Source of the DNA: Azospirillum oleiclasticum
GTDB taxonomy: Bacteria; Pseudomonadota; Alphaproteobacteria; Azospirillales; Azospirillaceae
Assembly: GCF_013423485.1 (NCBI RefSeq)
Contig: NZ_JABFFR010000027.1
Coordinates: forward strand, 62,001-126,000
DNA length: 64,000 nucleotides
Direction of reading: 5' to 3'
A program made the position numbers and the translations under genes. Positions within the stretch are counted from its first letter, which is position 1. The number at the start of each line of letters is the position of its first letter. This document shows, one piece after another, positions 54,717 to 62,882 of this stretch. The notes under the pieces are model-generated. The model saw only the letters and a list, made by a program, of their open reading frames with translations, had not been told where the DNA came from and searched no databases.

Positions 54717-55421
54717 TCAACCCTTCGGCGCGGTCGCCGCGGTCTGTCCGAACAGGATCTTCTTGCTCTCCTCGTTCACCGTCGGCTGGGTGTTCACCGC
54801 CTTGCCCTTCTCATAGGCGCGGACGGTCGCCGGGCGCTCCGCGATGGCGGTGAACCAGCGCTTCAGGTTCGGGAAGTCATCAAGGTTCTGCTGCTGGCGC
54901 TCGTGCGGCACGATCCAGGGATAGCAGGCCATGTCGGCGATGGAGTAGTCGTCGCCGTTGATGAAGGCCCGTCCCTCCAGCCGCTTGTTCAGCACGCCGT
55001 AGAGCCGGTTCGTTTCCTTGACGTAACGTTCCATGGCGTAGGGGATTCGTTCCGGGGCGTACTGGACGAAATGATGGTTCTGCCCGGCCATCGGCCCGAG
55101 GCCGCCCATCTGCCAGAACAGCCATTCCAGCACCGTCTTGCGGCCGCGCAGGTCGCCGGGCATGAATTTGCCGGTCTTCTCGGCCAGATAGACGAGGATG
55201 GCACCGGATTCGAAGACCGACACCGGCTCGCCGCCGTCCGCGGGGGCGCGATCGATGATGGCGGGCATACGGTTGTTGGGCGCGATGGCCAGGAATTCGG
55301 GCCGGAACTGCTCGCCGGCGGAGATGTTGACCGGCTTGATCTCGTAATCGAGACCGGCTTCCTCCAGGAACAGCGTGATCTTGTGGCCGTTCGGTGTCGG
55401 CCAGTAATGCAGTTCGATCAT
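54717..55421 (-). CDS. glutathione S-transferase, Nu/YfcG type
   Basis: 234 residues from the ATG at 55421 (GGAGAG upstream). Thioredoxin-like N-terminal domain MIELHYWPTPNGHKITLFLE with TPNG rather than a catalytic Cys, SVFESGAILVYLAEKTGKFM for the gamma-glutamyl contact, then the helical domain (GLGPMAGQNHHFVQYAPERI, YSIADMACYPWIVPHERQQQ). This group shows glutathione-dependent disulfide reductase activity. Lies close to, but is likely separate from, the met transporter. Confidence 0.92.
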   Translation of the reverse strand: MIELHYWPTPNGHKITLFLEEAGLDYEIKPVNISAGEQFRPEFLAIAPNNRMPAIIDRAPADGGEPVSVFESGAILVYLAEKTGKFMPGDLRGRKTVLEWLFWQMGGLGPMAGQNHHFVQYAPERIPYAMERYVKETNRLYGVLNKRLEGRAFINGDDYSIADMACYPWIVPHERQQQNLDDFPNLKRWFTAIAERPATVRAYEKGKAVNTQPTVNEESKKILFGQTAATAPKG

Positions 55422-55542
55422 CGCGACGCTCTCCTTGCTTCGGACATCGCCGCAATGTCGTATGCCCGGCCCCCCGCGTCCAGGGCATGGCGGCGGCATG
55501 AGCCGCATGCGCCGGACGCAGGGTGACGTGGCACGGGAGCTG

Positions 55543-56343
55543 TTACCAGGCCGGAACCACGGCGTTCTTGAACTTCTCCAGCACGAAGCGCTTCACTTCG
55601 TCGGAGTGGTAGGCGCCGACCAGCGTGGCCACCCACGGCTGGTCCTTGTCCTTGCCGCGCACCGCGATGATGTTGGCGTAGGGGCTGTCGGCGTCCTCGC
55701 GGGCGATGGCGTCCTTCACCGGGTCGAGACCGGATTCCAGCGCGTAGTTGGTGTTGACCGCGGCGGCGTCCACGTCGTCCAGCGAGCGCGGGAGCTGGGC
55801 GGCGTCCAGCTCGACGATGCGCAGCTTCTTCGGATTCTCCACGATGTCGAGCGGCGACGCCTTCAGCCCGGCGCCCTGCTTCAGCTTGAGCAGGCCGCGC
55901 GCCTGGAGCAGCAGCAGCACGCGCCCGCCGTTGGTGGGGTCGTTGGGGATGGCGAAGGAGGCGCCGGGCTTCAGCTCCTCCAGGCTTTTCACCTTCTTGG
56001 AATAGATGCCGATGGGGAAGACCACGGTCTTGGCGACGCTGACGAGGTCGAAGCCGCGGTCGCGCACCTGGTTGTCCAGATAGGGCTGGTGCTGGAAGGA
56101 GTTGGCGTTCAGCTCGCCCTGCGCCAGCGCCTGGTTCGGCACCACGTAGTCGGAGAATTCCAGCACGCGGATGTCCAGCCCCTGCTTGGCGGCGATGGGC
56201 TTCACCTGTTCCAGGATCTGGGCGTGCGGGCCGGGCGTCACGCCGATGGTGATGGTCTCCGCCCCAGCAGGCAAGGCGGCCGGCAGGGTGGCGAGGAGGG
56301 CGGCGGCGCCCGCCAGGGCGCCGAGCAGACGGGTGCGAAGCAT
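55543..56343 (-). CDS. metQ: methionine ABC transporter substrate-binding protein
   Basis: Periplasmic MetQ/NlpA-family binding protein. It has 266 residues. Signal peptide with a long hydrophobic stretch (LLGALAGAAALLATLPAALP), cut near AGAETI; no lipobox Cys is seen, so it may be soluble rather than a lipoprotein. Family motifs: ITIGVTPGPHAQILEQVKPI, NANSFQHQPYLDNQVRDRGF, FAIPNDPTNGGRVLLLLQAR. Last gene of metNIQ, 13 bases after metI. Confidence 0.93.
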   Translation of the reverse strand: MLRTRLLGALAGAAALLATLPAALPAGAETITIGVTPGPHAQILEQVKPIAAKQGLDIRVLEFSDYVVPNQALAQGELNANSFQHQPYLDNQVRDRGFDLVSVAKTVVFPIGIYSKKVKSLEELKPGASFAIPNDPTNGGRVLLLLQARGLLKLKQGAGLKASPLDIVENPKKLRIVELDAAQLPRSLDDVDAAAVNTNYALESGLDPVKDAIAREDADSPYANIIAVRGKDKDQPWVATLVGAYHSDEVKRFVLEKFKNAVVPAW

Positions 56344-56356
56344 GATCGGGTGTTCC

Positions 56357-57025
56357 TTACGAGGTCGGGTTGCGTTTGTTGACGCGGCGCGCGATGCGGT
56401 CGCCGGTGGACTGCACGAGCTGGACCAGCACGACCAGCACGATCACCACCGCCAGCATCACCTCCGGCAGGAATCGCTGGTAGCCGTAGCGGATGCCGAG
56501 GTCGCCGAGACCCCCGCCGCCGACGGCACCCACCATCGCCGAGTAGCCGATCAGGCTGACCACGGCGAGCGTCAGGCCGAGCGCTATGGCCGGCAGCGCC
56601 TCTGGCAGCAGCACCTTCACGATGATCTGGAATGGGGTGGCGCCCATGGCCTGGGCCGCCTCGATCAGGCCGCGGTCCACCTCGCGCACCGCACCCTCGA
56701 CGATGCGGGCGATGAAGGGAATGGCGGCCACGGTCAGCGGCACGATCGCCGCCGCCGTGCCGATGGAGGTGCCGGCGACCAGCCGGGTGAAGGGGATGAT
56801 GGCCACCACCAGGATGATGAAGGGGGTGGAGCGGGTGACGTTGACCACCACCCCGGCCACCCGGTTGAAGGCCAGGTTCTGCAGCAGCTCGCCGCGACCG
56901 GTGACGGCCAGCAGCACGCCGAGCGGCAGCCCGGCCAGCGTGCCGAGCGCGCCGGAGACCGCCACCATGTGCAGCGTCTCCAGCGTCGCCTTAACCAGCA
57001 GCGCGTAGACTTCCGGGGAGAGCAT
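56357..57025 (-). CDS. metI: methionine ABC transporter permease
   Basis: 222 residues with five membrane helices. The EAA loop is [20 protein letters not shown], which docks onto MetN. Other typical stretches are [20 protein letters not shown] and [20 protein letters not shown] with [10 protein letters not shown]. The ATG at 57025 overlaps the end of metN by 35 bases, so the genes are coupled. Confidence 0.95.
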   Translation of the reverse strand: MLSPEVYALLVKATLETLHMVAVSGALGTLAGLPLGVLLAVTGRGELLQNLAFNRVAGVVVNVTRSTPFIILVVAIIPFTRLVAGTSIGTAAAIVPLTVAAIPFIARIVEGAVREVDRGLIEAAQAMGATPFQIIVKVLLPEALPAIALGLTLAVVSLIGYSAMVGAVGGGGLGDLGIRYGYQRFLPEVMLAVVIVLVVLVQLVQSTGDRIARRVNKRNPTS

Positions 57026-58055
57026 GGCCGATCACCTCGACGCCGAGATTGTTGACGCGCAGCAGGCTGATGGCGGCCTCGATGGCGGTGGTCGTGCCCA
57101 CCGCCTCCACCACCAGCGTGCCGAAGGGGGAACCCTGGATCTCGTCCACCTGGCCGTGCCAGATGTTGAGGTCCAGGTTGAACTTGCGGCTGAGCATGCT
57201 GATCACCGGCGAGGTCGCGCGGTCGCCGGTGAAGGTGATGCGCAGCACCGGGTTGGCGTCGGGCGCCGGGACCGGCGACAGCCGGTGCCGCAGGCTGTCC
57301 GGCAGGCCGCGGTTGACCACCGGATCGACGAAGCCGCGGGTGGTGGCGTGGACGGGGTGGGCGAACACGTCGAACACCGCCCCCTTCTCCACGATCCGGC
57401 CGCCGTCCAGCACCGCGATCCTGTGGCCGATCTCCTTGATCACCGCGATCTCGTGCGTGATCAGCACGATGGTCAGGGAGAGCCGGCGGTTGATGTCGGC
57501 CAGCAGTTCCAGGATCTGGCCGGTGGTTTCCGGATCGAGCGCCGAGGTCGCCTCGTCCGACAGCAGCACCTTCGGCCCGTTGGCGAGCGCGCGGGCGATG
57601 CCGACGCGCTGCTTCTGGCCGCCCGACAGCTCCGCCGGGTAACGGTCGCGCTTGTCGGTCAGCCCGACCAGCTCCAGCAGCGGGTCCACCGCCTGCCGGA
57701 TCGCCGCCTTCCTCACACCCGCCAGCTCCAGCGGCAGCGCCACATTGTCGTAGACGGTGCGCGAGGAGAGCAGGTTGAAATGCTGGAAGATCATGCCGAT
57801 CGACCGGCGCGCCGCCCGCAGCTCGGCGGCGGGCAGGGCGGTGAGTTCGACGCCGTCCACCAGCACCCGGCCGGCGGTCGGTGTCTCCAGCAGGTTGATG
57901 GTGCGCAGCAGGGTGGATTTGCCCGCCCCCGACCGGCCGATGATGCCGAAGATCTCGCCGCGCCCGACCGTCAGGTCGATGCCGGAGAGTGCGGGCACCG
58001 GCGCGCCGCCGCCGCGCGCCGGATAGGTCTTCTCGATGGATTGAAGCTTGATCAT
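56991..58055 (-). CDS. metN: methionine ABC transporter ATPase
   Basis: 354 residues. Walker [22 protein letters not shown]-loop MIFQHFNLL, signature [20 protein letters not shown], Walker [17 protein letters not shown]-loop [12 protein letters not shown]. The C-terminal roughly 80 residues (from [20 protein letters not shown]) are the NIL domain that senses internal methionine and shuts down transport. First transporter gene, 35 bases after a 66-residue gene; the whole unit follows a SAM-II-like riboswitch. Confidence 0.96.
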   Translation of the reverse strand: MIKLQSIEKTYPARGGGAPVPALSGIDLTVGRGEIFGIIGRSGAGKSTLLRTINLLETPTAGRVLVDGVELTALPAAELRAARRSIGMIFQHFNLLSSRTVYDNVALPLELAGVRKAAIRQAVDPLLELVGLTDKRDRYPAELSGGQKQRVGIARALANGPKVLLSDEATSALDPETTGQILELLADINRRLSLTIVLITHEIAVIKEIGHRIAVLDGGRIVEKGAVFDVFAHPVHATTRGFVDPVVNRGLPDSLRHRLSPVPAPDANPVLRITFTGDRATSPVISMLSRKFNLDLNIWHGQVDEIQGSPFGTLVVEAVGTTTAIEAAISLLRVNNLGVEVIGHALPGSLRAAG

Positions 58056-58090
58056 GCCGCTGTCCTTCCGCGGGACTTCGATGCCGCGGT

Positions 58091-58291
58091 CTATGCCCGC
58101 CGGTGGTCGCGCCGCGCGGCGAACACGCGGGCCGCCGCCCGTTCGGCCTGGCCGACGCGGCGGAAGACCTGGCGGTCGAGATCGCGGAAGCTGTGGTCCG
58201 ACGCGAAGAAGGTGAAGTCGCCGTCATGGCCGACGACGATGCCGGCCGACCGGCCGTGCACCTCGATGGCGAACGCCTGGGATTGGGTCAT
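58091..58291 (-). CDS. hypothetical 66-residue protein upstream of metN
   Basis: Starts [20 protein letters not shown] and continues [20 protein letters not shown], then a basic helix ([20 protein letters not shown]). GAGGGC precedes the ATG. It is compact, with a beta-hairpin-like first half. No known domain. Position between the leader and metN suggests co-expression with the methionine importer. Confidence 0.55.
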   Translation of the reverse strand: MTQSQAFAIEVHGRSAGIVVGHDGDFTFFASDHSFRDLDRQVFRRVGQAERAAARVFAARRDHRRA

Positions 58292-58305
58292 GGCTGTGCC
58301 CTCGC

Positions 58306-58328
58306 ACGGCCCGTCCGTGACGGGCCGT
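58306..58328 (-). promoter_or_regulatory. 10-bp hairpin in the met leader
   Basis: ACGGCCCGTC and its complement around a 3-base loop, starting 15 bases before the 66-residue gene and ending about 50 bases after a leader frame. No T-run follows, so it could hide the ribosome site rather than terminate. Confidence 0.45.
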
Positions 58329-58378
58329 CGTCTGAAAAACCGGAACGCGGGTGGGGAGGTTGCGCGGGAAGGGCCGCG

Positions 58379-58450
58379 TCAACAGCTCCGGCACATTCGC
58401 CGGGTCCGGACTTTCCGTGGGGCGGGGGCGGTGCGGGTGGTGATGGTCAT
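58379..58450 (-). CDS. possible Cys-containing leader peptide of the met operon
   Basis: 23 codons: MTITTRTAPAPRKV followed by RTRRMCRSC. GAGGAGTGACC lies at ideal distance before the ATG, a better ribosome site than that of many genes here. Arg-rich ends with Cys-x-x-Cys recall the short leader peptides found before sulfur-metabolism genes in other bacteria. Translation might respond to cysteine supply. Too short for sequence proof. Confidence 0.4.
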   Translation of the reverse strand: MTITTRTAPAPRKVRTRRMCRSC

Positions 58451-58487
58451 CCGGTCACTCCTCGAAAGGGAACCACGACCGGGGATC

Positions 58488-58545
58488 GTGGCGCTTTAGC
58501 GTTTGGTGACGCGGCGCAAGCTGCTGCCCTCAAATTGCCGCGGGA
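58488..58545 (-). ncRNA. SAM-II (SAM_alpha) riboswitch candidate
   Basis: Minus strand: P1 CGCGGC (58542-58537) pairs with GCCGCG (58515-58510). The enclosed loop starts AATTTGA and ends GCTTGC; after P1 comes TCACCAAAC and the conserved GCTAAA. A short pseudoknot GGC/GCC is possible at the place where known SAM-II aptamers pair CC with GG. This order (P1, ATTTGA, CTTGC, P1', GCTAAA) is that of SAM-II, and the downstream genes import methionine. Called by eye. Confidence 0.65.
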
Positions 58546-58573
58546 CTCCCGGCTTCCGGGCCGTCCGAGGGCC

Positions 58574-58602
58574 ATCTAAGCCGTGTACGGGGCTTTCGTC
58601 AA
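58574..58602 (-). promoter_or_regulatory. promoter of the met riboswitch-metNIQ transcript
   Basis: Minus strand TTGACG (58602-58597), 17 bases, TTAGAT (58579-58574). The start would be about 20 bases before the aptamer. Immediately upstream (58610-58665) is an AT-rich stretch with a CATATT/AATATG inverted repeat, which may act as an UP element or operator. Confidence 0.65.
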
Positions 58603-58684
58603 GTGCGTTGATGGATGGATTTGTGAAATGATATTTTGCACATATTGAAATTGTTGAATATGGGAAACGCTGGGACGCCTGCTC

Positions 58685-58715
58685 GAAAACCCTCTCCCGC
58701 CGGGCGGGAGAGGGT
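58685..58715 (-). terminator. terminator after the ALDH7 gene
   Basis: Minus strand: ACCCTCTCCCG, short loop, CGGGAGAGGGT, then TTTTCG. It is placed 6-30 bases after the dehydrogenase stop. Confidence 0.7.
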
Positions 58716-58721
58716 CCCCCC

Positions 58722-60230
58722 TCAGCCCGCCACGTCGAAGCGGATGCCCTGGGCCAGCGGCAGCGAGCCGGAGTAGTTCACGGTCGCCGTCTGCCGGCGC
58801 ATGTAGGCCTTCCAGGAATCGGAGCCGGATTCGCGACCGCCGCCGGTCTCCTTCTCGCCGCCGAAGGCGCCGCCGATCTCCGCACCGCTGGGGCCGATGT
58901 TGACGTTGGCAATGCCGCAGTCGCTGCCGGCGGCGGACAGGAACCGCTCCGCCTCCCGCAGGTCGTTGGTGAAGATGCAGGAGGACAGCCCCTGCGGCAC
59001 CGCGTTCTGCAGCGCGACGGCCTCGTCCAGATCCCGGTAGGTCAGGGTGTAGAGGATGGGGGCGAAGGTCTCCTCCCGGACGCACGCCGTCTGTCCTCGC
59101 ATCTCGGCGATCGCGGGGCGCACGTAATACGCGTCCGGCCAGCGCTCGGCCAGCACACGCTCGCCGCCGGTGACCGTGCCGCCCTGCACCCGCGCGGCGT
59201 CCAGCGCCCGCTGCATCGCCTCATAGGCGCCGCGGTCGATCAGGGGGCCGAGCAGGTTTCCCTCCTCCAGCGGGTTGCCGATGGTGACCTGGGCGTAGGC
59301 GGCCTTCAGCCGCGGCAGCAGCCGGTCATACACGTCGACGTGCACGATCAGCCGGCGCAGGGTGGTGCAGCGCTGGCCGGCGGTGCCGACGGCGGCGAAC
59401 AGGATGGCGCGCACGGCGAGGTCGAGATCGGCCGCCGGGGTGACGATCATGGCGTTGTTGCCGCCCAGCTCCAGGATGCTGCGGCCGAAACGGGCGGCCA
59501 CGCGCGGCGCCACCTCCCGCCCCATGCGGGTGGAGCCGGTGGCCGACACCAGGGGCACGCGCGGATCGTCCACCAGCGCCTCGCCGGCCGCGCGGTCGCC
59601 GATCACCACCTCCAGCAGCCCCTCCGGCGCATCGGCGCCGAAACGCTCCACGGCGCGGCGGAACAGGGTGCGGCAGGCGAGTGCCGTGAGCGGCGTCTTC
59701 TCCGACGGCTTCCACACCACGGGGTTGCCGCAGACCAGCGCCAGCGCCGCGTTCCACGACCACACCGCGACCGGGAAGTTGAAGGCGCTGATCACCCCCA
59801 CCACCCCCAGCGGGTGCCACGTCTCCATCATCCGGTGTCCCGGCCGTTCCGACGCGATGGTCAGGCCGTAGAGCTGGCGCGACAGGCCGACCGCGAAGTC
59901 GCAGATGTCGATCATCTCCTGCACTTCGCCATAGCCTTCCTGGATCGACTTGCCGCATTCCAGCGTGACCAGCCGGCCCAGCGCCTGCTTGTTGGCGCGC
60001 AGCTCCTCGCCCAGCAGGCGGATCAGCTCGCCGCGGCGCGGTGCCGGCACCGTGCGCCAGTGCAGGAACGCCTCGTGCGCGCGGCCGATCCTGGCGGCGA
60101 CCGCCGCGGAATCATCCAGGGGCACGCGGCCGAGCGGGGCGCCGTCGATGGGCGAGCGGACGGCGAGCGGGCCATCGGCGATGTCCGCGGGGTCCAGCAA
60201 GTCCGTGATGTCCCGGCTGTCGATCGTCAT
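58722..60230 (-). CDS. ALDH7-family aldehyde dehydrogenase (aminoadipate semialdehyde type)
   Basis: 502 residues from the ATG at 60230 (GAGGACGGGAC upstream). NAD-binding region GVVGVISAFNFPVAVWSWNA, GSTRMGREVAPRVAARFGRS, catalytic Glu in LELGGNNAMIV and catalytic Cys in GTAGQRCTTLRR. The end (NVNIGPSGAEIGGAFGGEKE, then SDSWKAYMRRQTATVNYS) is the hallmark of ALDH7 (antiquitin, AmaB), which oxidises alpha-aminoadipate semialdehyde in lysine breakdown. No other lysine-catabolic gene is nearby. Confidence 0.9.
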   Translation of the reverse strand: MTIDSRDITDLLDPADIADGPLAVRSPIDGAPLGRVPLDDSAAVAARIGRAHEAFLHWRTVPAPRRGELIRLLGEELRANKQALGRLVTLECGKSIQEGYGEVQEMIDICDFAVGLSRQLYGLTIASERPGHRMMETWHPLGVVGVISAFNFPVAVWSWNAALALVCGNPVVWKPSEKTPLTALACRTLFRRAVERFGADAPEGLLEVVIGDRAAGEALVDDPRVPLVSATGSTRMGREVAPRVAARFGRSILELGGNNAMIVTPAADLDLAVRAILFAAVGTAGQRCTTLRRLIVHVDVYDRLLPRLKAAYAQVTIGNPLEEGNLLGPLIDRGAYEAMQRALDAARVQGGTVTGGERVLAERWPDAYYVRPAIAEMRGQTACVREETFAPILYTLTYRDLDEAVALQNAVPQGLSSCIFTNDLREAERFLSAAGSDCGIANVNIGPSGAEIGGAFGGEKETGGGRESGSDSWKAYMRRQTATVNYSGSLPLAQGIRFDVAG

Positions 60231-60338
60231 GTCCCGTCCTCCATTCCTTACCTGGCATCCCATGCCTGGGTTATCTGTCGCCATTGGTGGCGCGAAGCGG
60301 GGGGCGGGCGCAAGCGCGTTTCCGGCGGGCCGCCCCGG

Positions 60339-60710
60339 CTACCGGGGCGCGTTTCCGCCTTTCACGGTCGGGCTGCCAAAGCTGAGCAGGTAGCCGTTGG
60401 GGTCGCGGATGGCGAATTCCGTCATGCCGTAGGGCATGTCTTCCGGCCCCCACTCGGCCGTGCAGGACCCGCGGATGGCGTCCCACACCGCCAGCGCGTC
60501 ATCGACCCGGATGTACTGCGTGGCGGTGGCCTGCGGCTCGCCCAGATGATCGTTGCTCATGAACATGATGGAGACCGCGTCGCGGGCGAGATGGCACCAC
60601 CGGTCCCCATCCGCGCCGACGCACCGGAAGCCCAACACCGTCTCGTACCAGTGGCGAGTCCGCGCCATGTCCGTGGTGTGGAGCATCGGGACCAGGGAGG
60701 TGAAGCGCAT
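60339..60710 (-). CDS. VOC-family protein
   Basis: 123 residues from the ATG at 60710 (MRFTSLVPMLHTTDMARTRH); an ATG at 60719 adds three residues. One vicinal-oxygen-chelate domain: YETVLGFRCVGADGDRWCHL, MFMSNDHLGEPQATATQYIR, TEFAIRDPNGYLLSFGSP. Typical of bleomycin-resistance-like or glyoxalase-like proteins; substrate unknown. The TAG stop sits in the loop of a GC hairpin (60332-60348) that may serve as its terminator. Confidence 0.85.
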   Translation of the reverse strand: MRFTSLVPMLHTTDMARTRHWYETVLGFRCVGADGDRWCHLARDAVSIMFMSNDHLGEPQATATQYIRVDDALAVWDAIRGSCTAEWGPEDMPYGMTEFAIRDPNGYLLSFGSPTVKGGNAPR

Positions 60711-60731
60711 GGATCCCATTCCGGCCGGGCT

Positions 60732-61160
60732 TCAGGGCCAGGCGGACTGGCGGGCGGTGGGGGTGATGAGGACGCGGGTCACCTTGTCCTTGCCGACGAC
60801 CGCCTCCCCCGCCTCGTCCAGCCTTTTGCGCAGCGCCGCGGCGTTGGCGATGTTGCCGCGGATGATCCAGCCGGCGGAAATGGCGTTGTAGAGCTCGCCA
60901 AGGATCGCGTCCTGCAGCTTGGGCGTGTTTCCCTGCGCGGTCAACAGCGCCGCGGCATCCGCCAGCTCCAGCGTCACCTCCATCTGGGCGTATTTTTCGA
61001 CCCGCCCGTCCGGCGTCAGCACCGGCAGCATCAGCGGCTTGATGCGGATCGACGGCGGCAGGTTGGTCGGCCCGGCCTCCTCCGCGCCGGCCCTTCCCGG
61101 CACGGCCGCCAGGGTCAGCAGGGCCGACAAGGCGGCGACGACGCACAACGAAAGGGGCAT
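60732..61160 (-). CDS. secreted FliL-like protein
   Basis: 142 residues. Signal peptide (MPLSLCVVAALSALLTLAAV, cut near GRAGAEE). The mature part resembles the periplasmic domain of FliL: LPVLTPDGRVEKYAQMEVTL, AAALLTAQGNTPKLQDAILG, and KVTRVLITPTARQSAW at the end. True FliL has a membrane helix and acts on flagellar stators; here the N-terminus looks cleavable and no flagellar operon is close. Function inferred only loosely. Confidence 0.6.
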   Translation of the reverse strand: MPLSLCVVAALSALLTLAAVPGRAGAEEAGPTNLPPSIRIKPLMLPVLTPDGRVEKYAQMEVTLELADAAALLTAQGNTPKLQDAILGELYNAISAGWIIRGNIANAAALRKRLDEAGEAVVGKDKVTRVLITPTARQSAWP

Positions 61161-61268
61161 GGCACGATCCGGGAAAGAAGAACGGCCCCGTTCTATCCCG
61201 CTCGTGCCATGCCCCGCAACCTTCGACGGAGATGACCGTGGCGCCGCGCCGTGGCGGCGCCGCCCGGA

Positions 61269-61781
61269 TCACGCCGCCTTCTTGCCGCCGGCCTGGATCG
61301 CCTTCTTGTTGACGTCGTTGATGGCGAGATCGTTCAGCTTCTTGTCGGTGGTCTTCTCCTCCTCCAGCGTCTCCTGGAGAAGCTGCGCCACCTCCTTCAG
61401 GCCGCAGGCGGTGGCGTAGGCCTGCAACGTTCCGTAGCTGGCGATCTCGTAATGCTCGACCTTCTGGGCCGCGGCGAGCAGGGCCGCGTCCTGGACCTCG
61501 GGGGCGAGCCCCATCTCCAGGATCTGCTGCGCCTCGTCGAGGAGCCCCTCCATCGCCTCGCAGCGCTTGCCGCGGGTGCGGGTGTCCATATGCTCGAAAA
61601 CCTTCTCGAGCCGCTCGATCTGACCCTTGGTCTCCTCCACATGCTGCTGCATGGCCTGGCGCAGCGTTTCGTTGCTGACCGCCTTCGCCAGCTTGGGAAG
61701 CGACCTCGCGATCTGCTTCTCGGCGTGGTAGATGTCGCGCAGTTCCTCGATGAGCAGGTCCTGCATCGTCTTGGCTGCCAT
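61269..61781 (-). CDS. DUF892/YciE-type ferritin-like protein
   Basis: 170 residues from the ATG at 61781 (AAGGAGACC upstream). Four-helix bundle of the ferritin-like DUF892 family: MQDLLIEELRDIYHAEKQIA, EETKGQIERLEKVFEHMDTR, EVQDAALLAAAQKVEHYEIA, EVAQLLQETLEEEKTTDKKL. Glu and His positions in EELRDIYHAE and EHYE may bind two metal ions. Relatives are stress-induced; an EcfG-like promoter lies upstream. Lys/Ala-rich C-terminus. Confidence 0.92.
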   Translation of the reverse strand: MAAKTMQDLLIEELRDIYHAEKQIARSLPKLAKAVSNETLRQAMQQHVEETKGQIERLEKVFEHMDTRTRGKRCEAMEGLLDEAQQILEMGLAPEVQDAALLAAAQKVEHYEIASYGTLQAYATACGLKEVAQLLQETLEEEKTTDKKLNDLAINDVNKKAIQAGGKKAA

Positions 61782-61845
61782 GGCGGTGGTCTCCTTGCTT
61801 GGAAGCGGTGGGGATGGAAACGGTGGCATCGTGGTGCGCCGTCAT

Positions 61846-61871
61846 GAACAGGGCGCGGTGCCGACGGTTCC
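61846..61871 (-). promoter_or_regulatory. possible EcfG (general stress) promoter of the DUF892 gene
   Basis: Minus strand GGAAC (61871-61867), 17 bases, GTTC (61849-61846), close to the alphaproteobacterial stress-sigma pattern GGAAC-N16/17-cGTT. It lies 65 bases before the ATG. A second GGAACC lies just upstream. Confidence 0.4.
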
Positions 61872-61908
61872 GCCGGTTCCGGAATGGCTGCCACGAAGGG
61901 GGGGAGCG

Positions 61909-62115
61909 ATGAGCGGGAAGGATCCGGAAGTCCTCTTGGAATTCCAGAGGATCGGAAGCTACATGAAGGCGGTCGCCATCGACGCGGCGACGGGCACGGA
62001 GGTGTCGGTCGTGGGGCCCGCCACGGGAAGCCGCGAGCTGCTGACCCGCACCGCGGTGGCCAAGTTGCGTTACGTGCTGGAGCGCAACCGCAACGCCCCC
62101 GGAGCGAAGCGCTGA
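61909..62115 (+). CDS. small conserved-looking protein (DUF6898-like)
   Basis: 68 residues from an ATG preceded by GGGGGGAGCG. Sequence MSGKDPEVLLEFQRIGSYMK, AVAIDAATGTEVSVVGPATG, then a short helix (LTRTAVAKLRYVLERNRN). It reads as a beta-sheet plus helix and resembles small alphaproteobacterial proteins annotated as DUF6898; this assignment is from memory and tentative. Followed by a GC-rich hairpin (62130-62160) without a clear T-run. The rest of the gap to 62397 contains a near-identical direct repeat (GGCCCGTCGC followed by CAGA, near 62339 and 62367) and no gene. Confidence 0.6.
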   Translation: MSGKDPEVLLEFQRIGSYMKAVAIDAATGTEVSVVGPATGSRELLTRTAVAKLRYVLERNRNAPGAKR

Positions 62116-62396
62116 AGACGCGCATAAGAAACGCGCCCGCCGGACCAGCCGGGGGCGCGTTGAAGTCGTTGGCTTCTGCTGATGGTGAGCAACGGCATTT
62201 GCCGTCGAGTCCGGACTGGTCCGGATCTACGGCGAACTGCTCGGGGTCACCCTAGGGGGTTTTTCGGCGAAGGGCACTGGTGCATGCGACGTAACGCCTG
62301 TAGAAGGTGTCTCGACGTTCGAACGGGGCCGCCCGCCGGCCCGTCGCCCAGAAGGCCGCTCTTGCGGCCCGTCGCACAGATAGGGAGAGTTTGCCG

Positions 62397-62693
62397 ATGC
62401 GCCCCATGTTGGCCGCGATTGCCCTGCTCTGGACCCCGGTCGTGCTCGCTCCGGGTGCCCTGGCGCAGGCGCTTTGCGTCAAGCCCGGCGTGCCGGTGTG
62501 CATGGACGACACCACCACTTTCGTGAGCGCTGACCGCATGACCGCCTGCCAGCAGGAGGTCCGCGAATACATCGACCGCACCATGGACTACCTGCGCTGC
62601 CTGAACGAGGAGAACGCGACGACGGGCCGCGAGTTGTCCCAGAATGTCGAGCGCTTCAATTGCCGGCTGTCGGGCACCCGCAATTGCGGGTGA
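62397..62693 (+). CDS. hypothetical secreted Cys-containing protein
   Basis: 98 residues from the ATG at 62397 (GGGAGAG upstream). Signal peptide MLAAIALLWTPVVLAPGALA, cut near AQA. The mature part has six Cys: ALCVKPGVPVCMDD, MTACQQEV, YLRCLNEENA, RFNCRLSGTRNCG. An even number suggests three disulfides in the periplasm. No known domain. Confidence 0.65.
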   Translation: MRPMLAAIALLWTPVVLAPGALAQALCVKPGVPVCMDDTTTFVSADRMTACQQEVREYIDRTMDYLRCLNEENATTGRELSQNVERFNCRLSGTRNCG

Positions 62694-62800
62694 TGCCCGT
62701 TTTGCTGGTAAGACAGCGCATCGGCGCGGCGCCGGCCTGAACAGCGCTGCGCCGGCAGCGTCCCGTACCTTGGTTGGCCGTCGCCACGCGCATGGAATCG

Positions 62801-62834
62801 AAAGGGCCGGCCCCAGGGATATGGCCGGCCCTTT
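62801..62834. terminator. two-way hairpin between convergent genes
   Basis: AAAGGGCCGGCC, 10-base loop, GGCCGGCCCTTT. Short T/A tracts on both sides let it serve the secreted-protein gene (plus) and mucR (minus). Confidence 0.7.
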
Positions 62835-62882
62835 CTCGTTGGTACCGTTCGACGTCGCTTCGCTCCGTCCGCCGCTTTCCGG

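Noticed and set aside
58689-58715. CCCTCTCCC hairpin as a dispersed REP-like element
   Set aside because: Only one copy in the window and its position plus T-run suit a terminator; a genome scan would be needed.
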